This document shows, one piece after another, positions 1 through 9,298 of a DNA stretch of 29,306 nucleotides (position 1 is the first letter of the stretch; every line of letters starts with the position of its first letter). The translations under genes were made by a program, and so were the position numbers. Below the pieces are notes generated by a model that did not search any database, was not told the DNA's origin, and was given only the letters and a program-made list of their open reading frames with translations. The stretch comes from Saccoglossus kowalevskii (lineage: Eukaryota > Hemichordata > Enteropneusta > Harrimaniidae): assembly GCF_000003605.2 (NCBI RefSeq), contig NW_003105642.1, forward strand, positions 1-29,306, given 5' to 3'.

Positions 1-45
1 TCATACAGTTTGTCTGAGATCGCTTTACGCAGTTTATGCTATATG
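1..45 (-). promoter_or_regulatory. Promoter of a further gene copy lying left of the window
   Basis: The first 45 bp hold the same TATA (near 39-43) and TCAGAC initiator (A at 15) that precede each gene copy. The transcript would run leftward out of the window. If the array continues, another exon 1 lies immediately to the left. Confidence 0.35.
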
Positions 46-358
46 TTTGACAACTTTCCGTCACAGTCTGGTTGGGAGATTACATTTTCGGACAATAAAA
101 AAACAACGTCGAAAATAAAATCTATCAAAGAGCACGCGTTGCAGCACTTGACACATAGTGTGTAAAACAATACCACAGAAATGTGAAACTGAGGTTAAAT
201 GTGATCAATATTATCTCGAACTATTGACTTTTATTAAAGTACAACAAATTCGTCTCGATTCCTTAGAAAGATATGTGTTCTATTCTATTCTCAGCATTCA
301 AGTCAGTATTTGTCAAAACAAACATTTTGCAAATATTTTGCACCAGATTATTAAATCA

Positions 359-373
359 AGGTAAGGTAAGGTA
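359..373 (+). repeat. Short GGTAA tandem repeat forming stacked donor-like sites
   Basis: The plus strand reads aaggtaaggtaaggtaaa, three GGTAA units; U7 has only two. In U5 and U8 the first unit is changed to aaagtaagg. Each AAG|GTAAGG is also a consensus plus-strand splice donor. Confidence 0.6.
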
Positions 374-740
374 AAAAATTTGCTTCTCTGTAGTGTCTGA
401 ATATGGCATGGAACTAACGCGAACACGTGGTCATAATTTTTAGCGACATAAAAAAGGAAATACAGTGGCAATATTGTAGATTTCGGCAATCAGATTAAAC
501 GTGGTGACTCACACTGAAACAGTTTGTCTGATGCATTTCATTACAATCTGGTGCCAGACTATGCTCTCAAACAATAAGGAATTAAAATTGGACGCGATGG
601 AAGATCCGGCATATGTTGTTAGAAAACAGTCATGTGAATATTTTTATCATTCTGTAATTCTGCAAAACATTTCCGTTGCCATTATACGAACCACGAAAAT
701 ATTACGCCCAGCAATGTGATGCTAAGAAATATGGAAAAGT

Positions 741-760
741 TGAGTCAGTCAGTCAGTCAG
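741..760. repeat. GTCA microsatellite with AP-1-like TGAGTCA
   Basis: The plus strand reads tgagtcagtcagtcagtcag. The GTCA tract is 17 nt in U1 and in most units, and 21 nt in U3 (6935-6955) and U6 (16246-16266). Its first seven bases, TGAGTCA, form the AP-1 consensus, about 730 bp upstream of the gene to its left. Any regulatory role is speculative. Confidence 0.6.
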
Positions 761-780
761 TTTGAGTGATGTGTCCCCTG

Positions 781-984
781 TCATATATCAGTCTGTGTCA
801 TAATCGATTGGAGAGAAATCTGAAGCGCACGCCAGACAAGTAACATGGACGCCATCTGAGAACATCTAAGTAACAGTGATATTATATATAAACGCAAGCT
901 CATTATATCAATAAATTCTTCAAATGATAAGGTTCGTCGCTTTATATAACACGTTTGTTTTATTAGTTTCAATAGCAAAGACAT
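781..984 (-). CDS. ATG-started 67-aa ORF in the spacer, intact in all nine units
   Basis: It starts ATG at 984 with MSLLLKLIKQ and ends TQTDI then TGA. It is rich in Leu and Ile, with an LRLYIISLLLRC segment and a second internal ATG (MASMLLVWRALQ). It is open in every unit: 3858-4061, 6976-7179, 10095-10298, 13215-13418, 16287-16490, 19398-19601, 22510-22713 and 25626-25829. Only three positions vary across nine units: one silent Leu change, M/V and I/V. A TTTATATATAATATC tract lies inside it. I see no splice or homology support, and at this length a chance ORF kept open by recent duplication is the default reading. Confidence 0.15.
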   Translation of the reverse strand: MSLLLKLIKQTCYIKRRTLSFEEFIDIMSLRLYIISLLLRCSQMASMLLVWRALQISLQSIMTQTDI

Positions 985-1326
985 TTATAATGATTCTGAA
1001 TTTTAATACCCTATTTGTAGATGATGATACAGATTCTTGTAAAGATGTTTAAAATCACGATAAAACAACAATGAACTATAATCATGTTATGTTAATGGTA
1101 CATGTTTGTATTTCCAAAATAACTAAGTTAATGATATTCATAATAATGATAAATTAACTGTGTTTATACACCACCCACTGCTCTGAATTTTAAATATATT
1201 CCTTAACAGCATTTTGGTTTAGTAATGAGTATGCCTCTATCCCATGATGCTTTGGAGTTCACGCAAGAGAAACTTTCGCCATGTTATTTGCAATTCTGCC
1301 TCTGTATGAATATTTGTCCTCTTCAG

Positions 1327-1344
1327 CGCAGTTAGACAAATCTC
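1327..1344 (+). other. Possible plus-strand 18-nt microexon
   Basis: tgtcctcttcag precedes CGCAGTTAGACAAATCTC, which is followed by gtaagt, so an 18-nt block is bounded by a good acceptor and a perfect donor. Downstream, atatctttttttcag precedes CGCAGTGAGAG at 1703, so both acceptors open onto CGCAGT. Upstream, a donor AAG|GTAAGG ends at 360. The signals are kept in the other units, with TTAAACAA for TTAGACAA from U3 on. No long open frame joins them, so at most this marks a non-coding antisense transcript. Confidence 0.2.
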
Positions 1345-2340
1345 GTAAGTTATACTTTTAAATTGTTTGTAAGTGAGTGTTTCGCCTTATTTAGCGTAAT
1401 ACGTAAATTAAAAAGGAGACCAGTCTTTAAACAAAATTCATTTGGGTGAACCCGTGACCTCTTGGAAAATAGCTACGTTACCACATTATTTCTTCGACTC
1501 GATCCGCCAAATTTCTGTTTGTTGTTTTTTTCTCAACCCATAGCTATTAGTATTTGTTATTTTGCGATTTACATAAAAATATTTACATTTTAAAAGCATG
1601 TAGCTCGTCTAAATCATCATTACTAAATGCATTAATACTTGCAGCTTATTCGATCAAATAAATTTAATTTAATTTATGTATTCTATGATATCTTTTTTTC
1701 AGCGCAGTGAGAGTGGCGTGGCGTGTCTCTCCGTAATAGTGAGGTAACTGCCGTGATCGTGAGGTCGACACCTGTGTTCCATGTTGTGATATTTGTCTGT
1801 CAGAAAAACGTACATGTACTGTACAATAAGGATCATTGCAGTTTCTCAGTTTCTTATCTGGTGCTAGTACTTGTAGAACTAACAATATCATTGCCCTAGT
1901 ACTGTCTAAAATATTATGTTTCTTACTGGAACAGTTCGGTGACTGACAGTGTCCTTGAATGAGGAATACAGTTGTATAAGGAAGTTTATCCAATCAGACA
2001 AAACACTGGCTCTTCTACATATTTGCAGATCTGATTTGCATACTTCCTTGTCATTTTACCTGGTTTGTCCCTATCTGGTTTTCTTGCTGAGTATAAGGCT
2101 GACCAGGATGGAAAGTGCTATAAACTTGAAAATGTCATAGAAATCACGTTTGCCAATTCATGTCCATGCCAAAAACTGATTAAATTATATGTTGCAACTT
2201 TCAAATGGCAACAAGCGAAGGTAGTGTCATTCATTACTTCTTTATTTCGAACAAATGTCACATTGGTAACCAATATAATCTCTCTGTCGTGGCAACCCAA
2301 CAACACCGTCTCACAATGTCTAGTTGATATCAAACCTTAC

Positions 2341-2430
2341 AGGCACATATACTGACAATACAAGCATCTCTGTGAATGTGCCTCGTAACTGTAAGCAGAC
2401 GCGCTCACAGTTCCACCAAGTAATGTCTCG
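2341..2430 (-). repeat. Second, diverged member of the tRNA-like element in intron 2
   Basis: The minus strand holds GCGCGTCTGCTTACAGTT, close to GCGTCTGCTTACAATT of the first element, and ends TATATGTGCCTGTAAG, like the TTTGTGCCTATTAT tail. Its D-arm portion is replaced by GGTGGAACTGTGA. A third relative at 2761-2800 in intron 1 keeps only the tail half (plus strand aggcacatataagaacatag). I infer one ancestral short element inserted or duplicated three times before the array expanded. Confidence 0.35.
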
Positions 2431-2471
2431 AAAAAGACAGCTTGAAATAGCATGTATTGATGCGCGCTTAC
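2391..2471. repeat. Imperfect inverted repeat around a tRNA-like motif
   Basis: Plus-strand gtaagcagacgcgc (2391-2404) faces gatgcgcgcttac (2459-2471). The arms pair as GTAAGC...GCTTAC with a three-base bulge and are about 55 bp apart. Just beyond, actggtagggcacgcgc and atttcaaatcacc resemble a D-arm and a T-arm in plus orientation. This suggests two tRNA-like fossils in opposite orientation. The copy in U5 is lost in the assembly gap. Confidence 0.35.
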
Positions 2472-2598
2472 AATGACTGGTAGGGCACGCGCAATTTCAA
2501 ATCACCGTCCGACAACAAAGTGTACAATGTTATTACGCACACAAATAAGGTCTAGTATGATCATTGTCAGAACGAACTATCAATTTAATCGAAATAAT

Positions 2599-2680
2599 AG
2601 GCACAAATACGAACATATAAACATGAAAAACACTTCGCAATTGTAAGCAGACGCGTTATCCGTTGCGCCACATTGTACTG
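2599..2680 (-). repeat. tRNA-Arg-derived SINE-like fossil in intron 2
   Basis: The minus strand reads GTGGCGCAACGGATAACGCG followed by TCTG, which matches the D-arm and start of the anticodon stem of animal tRNA-Arg(ACG), including the A box. The match then decays (CTTACAATTGCGAAG). A weak B-box-like GTTCGTATT lies about 56 nt after the A box, and the element ends TTTGTGCCTATTAT. The tRNA-like core recurs at 5750-5771, 8868-8889, 11987-12008, 15071-15092, 18178-18199, 21288-21309, 24400-24421 and 27517-27538. The acceptor stem and T-arm are not recognisable, so it is not a functional tRNA gene. Confidence 0.5.
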
Positions 2681-3094
2681 TACGACACTTACGAACTTCC
2701 TTGGGGACGAATATGTATAACAGGCAGCGAAGAACACCTGAGTGTGAGTAATACAATTATAGGCACATATAAGAACATAGAAACATTTATGAAAATGAGA
2801 AAGGACAATATGAACAGCACATGCCCCATATGCATGCAAGTCATGATTCAGAATTAGCCTACCCAGTTAAGATTCCTAAACAATGATTGATACTTTACAT
2901 TACAGCACTTCGTAGATGAATTACATACAATACAGGAGAAATGACTTACAGTGTCACTCACTGGCGACTCCTTTCCTTCCAAGCTTGCTGCCAGTACACT
3001 AGTTAAAAATGCACTGAACAGAAATACTGTAACTACATTTGAAACAACTCTTTCCATACTGACGATTCTTGACGTACCAATCCTACAGTTTGTC

Positions 3095-3125
3095 TGAGAT
3101 CGCTTTACGCAGTTTATGCTATATG
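3095..3125 (-). promoter_or_regulatory. TATA box plus initiator upstream of the candidate gene
   Basis: On the minus strand CATATAGCATAAAC is followed by ATCTCAGACAAAC. The first T of TATAG (3123) is 28 nt before the A of the TCAGAC initiator (3095), standard spacing for an arthropod core promoter, and the ATG follows 38 nt later at 3057. The same pair is present for every copy, with initiator A at 6190, 9313, 12432, 15516, 18622, 21733, 24845 and 27962. U5 has CATATAACATA, still a usable TATA. The start site is predicted from motif and spacing only. Confidence 0.4.
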
Positions 3126-4739
3126 TTTGACAACTTTCCGTCACAGTCTGGTTGGGAGATTACATTTTCGGACAATAAAAAAACAACGTCGAAAATAAAA
3201 TCTATCAAAGAGCACGCGTTGCAGCACTTGACACATAGTGTGTAAAACAATACCACAGAAATGTGAAACTGAGGTTAAATGTGATCAATATTATCTCGAA
3301 CTATTGACTTTTATTAAAGTACAACAAATTCGTCTCGATTCCTTAGAAAGATATGTGTTCTATTCTATTCTCAGCATTCAAGTCAGTATTTGTCAAAACA
3401 AACATTTTGCAAATATTTTGCACCAGATTATTAAATCAAGGTAAGGTAAGGTAAAAAATTTGCTTCTCTGTAGTGTCTGAATATGGCATGGAACTAACGC
3501 GAACACGTGGTCATAATTTTTAGCGACATAAAAAAGGAAATACAGTGGCAATATTGTAGATTTCGGCAATCAGATTAAACGTGGTGACTCACACTGAAAC
3601 AGTTTGTCTGATGCATTTCATTACAATCTGGTGCCAGACTATGCTCTCAAACAATAAGGAATTAAAATTGGACGCGATGGAAGATCCGGCATATGTTAGA
3701 AAACAGTCATGTGAATATTTTTATCATTCTGTAATTCTGCAAAACATTTCCGTTGCCATTATACGAACCACGAAAATATTACGCCCAGCAATGTGATGCT
3801 AAGAAATATGGAAAAGTTGAGTCAGTCAGTCAGTCAGTTTGAGTGATGTGTCCCCTGTCATATATCAGTCTGTGTCATAATCGATTGGAGAGAAATCTGA
3901 AGCGCACGCCAGACAAGTAACATGGACGCCATCTGAGAACATCTAAGTAACAGTGATATTATATATAAACGCAAGCTCATTATATCAATAAATTCTTCAA
4001 ATGATAAGGTTCGTCGCTTTATATAACACGTTTGTTTTATTAGTTTCAATAGCAAAGACATTTATAATGATTCTGAATTTTAATACCCTATTTGTAGATG
4101 ATGATACAGATTCTTGTAAAGATGTTTAAAATCACGATAAAACAACAATGAACTATAATCATGTTATGTTAATGGTACATGTTTGTATTTCCAAAATAAC
4201 TAAGTTAATGTTATTCATAATAATGATAAATTAACTGTGTTTATACACCACCCACTGCTCTGAATTTTAAATATATTCCTTAACAGCATTTTGGTTTAGT
4301 AATGAGTATGCCTCTATCCCATGATGCTTTGGAGTTCACGCAAGAGAAACTTTCGCCATGTTATTTGCAATTCTGCCTCTGTATGAATATTTGTCCTCTT
4401 CAGCGCAGTTAGACAAATCTCGTAAGTTATACTTTTAAATTGTTTGTAAGTGAGTGTTTCGCCTTATTTAGCGTAATACGTAAATTAAAAAGGAGACCAG
4501 TCTTTAAACAAAATTCATTTGGGTGAACCCGTGACCTCTTGGAAAATAGCTACGTTACCACATTATTTCTTCGACTCGATCCGCCAAATTTCTGTTTGTT
4601 GTTTTTTTCTCAACCCATAGCTATTAGTATTTGTTATTTTGCGATTTACATAAAAATATTTACATTTTAAAAGCATGTAGCTCGTCTAAATCATCATTAC
4701 TAAATGCATTAATACTTGCAGCTTATTCGATCAAATAAA

Positions 4740-4750
4740 TTTAATTTAAT
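4740..4750 (-). terminator. Two overlapping ATTAAA polyadenylation hexamers after the gene stop
   Basis: The minus strand reads AAATTAAATTAAATT beginning 26 nt after the TGA of copy 2, giving two ATTAAA hexamers, the commonest variant polyadenylation signal. The same motif follows copies 1 and 3-9 at 1663-1673, 7858-7868, 10977-10987, 14095-14105, 17168-17178, 20278-20288, 23390-23400 and 26508-26518. No AATAAA is seen close by on this strand. Such AT-rich motifs also arise by chance. Confidence 0.3.
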
Positions 4751-4775
4751 TTATGTATTCTATGATATCTTTTTT

Positions 4776-6152
4776 TCAGCGCAGTGAGAGTGGCGTGGCG
4801 TGTCTCTCCGTAATATTGAGGTAACTGCCGTGATCGTGAGGTCGACTCCTGTGTTCCATGTTGTGGTATTTGTCTGTCAGAAAACGTACATGTACTGTAC
4901 AATAAGGATCATTGCAGTTTCTCAGTTTCTTAGCTGGTGCTAGTACTTGTAGAACTAACAATATCATTGCCCTAGTACTGTCTAAAATATTATGTTTCTT
5001 ACTGGAACAGTTCGGTGACTGACAGTGTCCTTGAATGAGGAATACAGTTGTATAAGGAAGTTTATCCAATCAGACAAAACACTGGCTCTTCTACATATTT
5101 GCAGATCTGATTTGCATACTTCCTTGTCATTTTACCTGGTTTGTCCCTATCTGGTTTTCTTGCTGAGTATAAGGCTGACCAGGATGGAAAGTGCTATAAA
5201 CTTGAAAATGTCATAGAAATCACGTTTGCCAATTCATGTCCATGCCAAAAACTGATTAAATTATATGTTGCAACTTTCAAATGGCAACAAGCGAAGGTAG
5301 TGTCATTCATTACTTCTTTATTTCGAACAAATGTCACATTGGTAACCAATATAATCTCTCTGTCGTGGCAACCCAACAACACCGTCTCACATTGTCTAGT
5401 TGATATCAAACCTTACAGGCACATATACTGACAATACAAACATCAAACACGAGAAACAAACTCGCATCTCTGTGAATGTGCCTCGCAACTGTAAGCAGAC
5501 GCGCTCACAGTTCCACCAAGTAATGTCTCGAAAAAGACAGCTTGAAATAGCATGTATTGATGCGCGCTTACAATGACTGGTAGGGCACGCGCAATTTCAA
5601 ATCACCGTCCGACAACAAAGTGTACAATGTTATTACGCACACAAATAAGGCCTAGTATGATCATTGTCAGAATGAACTATCAATTTAATCGAAATAATAG
5701 GCACAAATACGAACATATAAACATGAAAAACACTTCGCAATTGTAAGCAGACGCGTTATCCGTTGCGCCACATTGTACTGTACGACACTTACGAACTTCC
5801 TTGGGGACGAATATGTATAACAGGCAGCGAAGAACACCTGAGTGTGAGTAATACAATTATAGGCACATATAAGAACATAGAAACATTTATGAAAATGAGA
5901 AAGGACAATATGAACAGCACATGCCCCATATGCATGCAAGTCATGATTCAGAATTAGCCTACCCAGTTAAGATTCCTAAACAATGATTGATACTTTACAT
6001 TACAGCACTTCGTAGATGAATTACATACAAGAGAAATGACTTACAGTGTCACTCACTGGCGACTCCTTTCCTTCCAAGCTTGCTGCCAGTACACTAGTTA
6101 AAAATGCACTGAACAGAAATACTGTAACTACATTTGAAACAACTTTTTCCAT
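4776..6152 (-). CDS. Candidate secreted-protein gene, copy 2, open but divergent C-terminus
   Basis: Exons are 6152-6045, 5837-5793, 5193-5136 and 5029-4776, all open with standard splice signals. Compared with the reference it reads MEKVVSN at the start. In exon 4 it has LAPAKK for LAPDKK and ends HDHGSYLNITERHATP instead of HDHGNYLTITDRHATP. Most of these changes alter the residue, which does not argue for strong constraint on this end of the protein. Confidence 0.35.
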
Positions 6153-6175
6153 ACTGACGATTCTTGACGTACCAA

Positions 6176-9100
6176 TCCTACAGTTTGTCTGAGATCGCTT
6201 TACGCAGTTTATGCTATATGTTTGACAACTTTCCGTCACAGTCTGGTTGGGAGATTACATTTTCGGACAATAAAAAAAAACGTCGAAAATAAAATCTATC
6301 AAAGAGCACGCGTTGCAGCACCTGACACATAGTGTGTAAAACAATACCACAGAAATGTGAAACTGAGGTTAAATGTGATCAATAAACATAATTTTTAATA
6401 TTATCTTGAACTATTGACTTTTATTAAAGTACAACAAATTCGTCTCGAGTCCTTAGAAAGATATGTGTTTTATTCTATTCTCAGCATTCAAGTCAGTATT
6501 TGTCAAAACAAACATTTTGCAAATATTTTGCACCAGATTATTAAATCAAGGTAAGGTAAGGTAAAAAATGTGCTTCTCTATAGTGTCTGAATATGGCATG
6601 GAACTAACGCGAACACGTGGTAATAATTTTTAGCGACATAAAAAAGGAAATACAGTGGCAATATTGTAGATTTCGGCAATCAGATTAAACGTAGTGACTC
6701 ATACTGAAACAGTTTGTCTGATGCATTTCATTACAATCTGGTGCCAGACTATGCTCTCAAACAATAAGGAATTAAAATCGGACGCGATGGAAGATCCGGC
6801 ATATGTTGTTAGAAAACAGTCATGTGAATATTTTTTTTCATTCTGCAATTCTGCAAAACATTTCCGTTGCCATTATACGAACCACGAAAATATTACGCCC
6901 AGCAATGTGATGCTAAGAAATATGGAAAAGTTGAGTCAGTCAGTCAGTCAGTCAGTTTGAGTGATGTGTCCCCTGTCATACATCAGTCTGTGTCACAATC
7001 GATTGGAGAGAAATCTGAAGCGCACGCCAGACAAGTAACATGGACGCCATCTGAGAACATCTAAGTAACAGTGATATTATATATAAACGCAAGCTCATTA
7101 TATCAATAAATTCTTCAAATGATAAGGTTCGTCGCTTTATATAACACGTTTGTTTTATTAGTTTCAATAACAAAGACATTTATAATGATTCTGAATTTGA
7201 ATACCCTATTTGTAGATGATGATAAAGATTCTTGTAAAGATGTTTAAAATCACGATAAAACAACAATGAACTATAATCATGTTATGTTAATGGTACATGT
7301 TTGTATTTCCAAAATAACTAAGTTAATGTTATTCATAATAATGATAAATTAACTGTGTTTATACACCACCCACTGCTCTGAATTTTAAATACATTCCTTA
7401 ACAGCATTTTGGTTTAGTAATGAGTATGCCTCTATCCCATGATGCTTTGGAGTTCACGCAAGAGAAACTTTCGCCATGTTATTTGCAATTCTGCCTCTGT
7501 ATGAATATTTGTCCTCTTCAGCGCAGTTAAACAAATCTTGTAAGTTATACTTTTAAATTGTTTGTAAGTGAGTGTTTCGCCTTATTTAGCGTAATACGTA
7601 AATTAAAAAGGAGACCAGTCTTTAAACAAAATTCATTTGGGTGAACCCGTGACCTCTTGGAATAAAGCTACGTTACCACATTATTTCTTCGACTCGATCC
7701 GCCAAATTTCTGTTTATTGTTTTTTGCTCAACCCATAGCTATTAGTATTTGTTATTTTGTGATTTACATAAAAATATTTACATTTTAAAAGCATGTAGCT
7801 CGTCTAAATCATCATTACTAAATGCATTAATACTTGCAGCATATTCGATCAAATAAATTTAATTTAATTTATGTATTCTATGATATCTTTTTTTCAGCGC
7901 AGTGAGAGTGGCGTGGCGTGTCTGTCCGTAATAGTGAGGTAATTGCCGTGATCGTGAGGTCGACTCCTGTGTTCCATGTTGTGATATTTGTCTGTCAGAA
8001 AACGTACATGTACTGTACAATAAGGATCATTGCAGTTTCTCAGTTTCTTATCTGGTGCTAGTACTTGTAGAACTAACAATATCATTGCCCTAGTACTGTC
8101 TAAAATATTATGTTTCTTACTGGAACAGTTCGGTGACTGACAGTGTCCTTGAATGAGGAATACAGTTGTATAAGGAAGTTTATCCAATCAGACAAAACAC
8201 TGGCTCTTCTACATATTTGCAGATCTGATTTACATACTTCCTTGTCATTTTACCTGGTTTGTCCCTATCTGGTTTTCTTGCTGAGTATAAGGCTGACCAG
8301 GATGGAAAGTGCTATAAACTTGGAAATGTCATAGAAATCACGTTTGCCAATTAATGTCCATGCCAAAAACTGATTAAATTATATGTTGCAACTTTCAATT
8401 GGCAACAAGCGAAGGCAGTGTCATTCATTACTTCTTTATTTCGAACAAATGTCACATTGGTAACCAATATAATCTCTCTGTCGTGGCAACCCAACAACAC
8501 CGTCTCACATTGTCTAGTTGATATCAAACCTTACAGGCTCATATACTGACAATACAAACATGAAACACGAGAAACAAACTCGCATCTCTGTGAATGTGCC
8601 TCGCAACTGTAAGCAGACGCGCTCACAGTTCCACCAAGTAATGTCTCGAAAAAGACAGCTTGAAATAGCATGTATTGATGCGCGCTTACAATGACTGGTA
8701 GGGCACGCGCAATTTCAAATCACCGTCCGACAACAAAGTGTACAATGTTATTACGCACACAAATAAGGCCTAGTATGATCATTGTCAGAATGAACTATCA
8801 ATTTAATCGAAATAATAGGCACAAATACGAACATATAAACATGAAAAACACTTCGCAATTGTAAGCAGACGCGTTATCCGTTGCGCCACATTGTACTGTA
8901 CGACACTTACGAACTTCCTTGGGGACGAATATGTATAACAGGCAGCGAAGAACACCTGAGTGTGAGTAATACAATTATAGGCACATATAAGAACATAGAA
9001 ACATTTATGAAAATGAGAAAGGACAATATGAACAGCACATGCCCCATATGCATGCAAGTCATGATTCAGAATTAGCCTACCCAGTTAAGATTCCTAAACA

Positions 9101-9298
9101 ATGATTGATACTTTACATTACAGCACTTCGTAGATGAATTACATACAATACAAGAGAAATGACTTACAGTGTCACTCACTGGCGACTCCTTTCCTTCCAA
9201 GCTTGCTGCCAGTACACTAGTTAAAAATGCACTGAACAGAAATACTGTAACTACATTTGAAACAACTCTTTCCATACTGACGATTCTTGACGTACCAA
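6176..9298. repeat. Array unit U3
   Basis: 3123 bp, the longest unit. It has the 16-bp insertion in the form aaacataatttttaat (near 6385), otherwise seen only in U10. It has one extra GTCA repeat (6935-6955), shared with U6, and also shares aaatcttgtaagttat with U6. Private spacer substitutions include gaataaagc and tttattgttttttgctc. Confidence 0.97.
7894..9275 (-). CDS. Candidate secreted-protein gene, copy 3
   Basis: Exons are 9275-9168, 8955-8911, 8311-8254 and 8147-7894. The predicted protein matches the reference copy. One substitution sits in the tract upstream of exon 3 (TTTCCAAGTTTATAG) without harming the acceptor. Unlike the gene model, the overlapping plus-strand frame through exon 3 is interrupted here by a TAA near 8352. 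Confidence 0.4.

Larger units (their letters stand above)
46..1662. other. Intergenic spacer of the unit (U1 as example)
   Basis: About 1.6 kb lie between a gene's core promoter and the 3' end of the next gene copy. I see AT-rich DNA with GGTAA repeats (359-373), an E-box CACGTG at 424-429, a GTCA microsatellite, TATA-like tracts near 884-896 and 942-950, the 67-aa ORF, and plus-strand splice-like signals. Apart from the ORF, no protein-coding region convinces me. Apparent longer frames at 158-364 and 501-719 begin at GTG, not ATG, and the first is broken by stops in U3-U5 and U7-U9. Equivalent spacers follow in U2-U9. Confidence 0.6.
1699..3057 (-). pseudogene. Candidate secreted-protein gene, copy 1, frameshifted in last exon
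   Basis: Exons would be 3057-2950, 2737-2693, 2117-2060 and 1953-1699. Exons 1-3 match the reference copy. Exon 4 has one extra base in the run GTTTTTCTG (plus strand cagaaaaacg near 1803), which changes the frame after VHVRF and replaces the conserved His-rich end, moving the stop to about 1664. The insertion is in a homopolymer, so a consensus error is as likely as true decay. Intron 2 also lacks about 24 bp. Confidence 0.35.
1..3080. repeat. Array unit U1
   Basis: 3080 bp. It lacks a segment of about 24 bp found in U2-U4 and U6-U9 (between acaatacaa and gcatctctg, near 2363), and it lacks the 16-bp insertion after gatcaat near 210. It shares with U2 the exon-4 variants gtaactgcc and gtgtctctccg and the spacer variant aaaattggacgcgatgg. 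A one-base insertion in a homopolymer (cagaaaaacg near 1803) breaks the candidate gene's last exon. Confidence 0.97.
3081..6175. repeat. Array unit U2
   Basis: 3095 bp. It is closest to U1 and also lacks the 16-bp insertion. Near 3697 it has lost three bases (catatgttagaaaac against catatgttgttagaaaac). About five bases of intron 1 are missing near 6030 (acatacaagagaaat against acatacaatacaagagaaat). It carries several private substitutions in the candidate last exon. Confidence 0.97.

Noticed and set aside
158-364. Plus-strand 68-aa frame starting MCKTIPQK
   Set aside because: The start is GTG, and the frame is destroyed by the 16-bp insertion and by a TAA (ttctaatat) in U4, U5, U7 and U8.
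2118-2333. Minus-strand 71-aa frame (HDREIILVTNVTF...)
   Set aside because: It starts at TTG, lies in intron 2 of the model, and is broken in U3, U8 and U9.
2065-2355. Plus-strand 96-aa frame (LAEYKADQDGKCYKLENV...)
   Set aside because: It begins at TTG, has no ATG nearby, is broken by stops in U3 and U8, and overlaps the better supported minus-strand exon 3.
2650-2671. Functional tRNA-Arg gene
   Set aside because: Only the 5' half matches. The anticodon stem does not pair well, and no acceptor stem or proper T-arm follows.
2585-2839. Minus-strand 84-aa and plus-strand 64-aa frames
   Set aside because: Both begin at TTG and overlap each other. The only supported coding part is the 45-nt exon 2 between its splice sites.
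2950-3057. Assignment of the secreted product to a known antimicrobial, toxin or antifreeze family
   Set aside because: The cysteine spacing and sequence do not match any family I can name, so no function is claimed.
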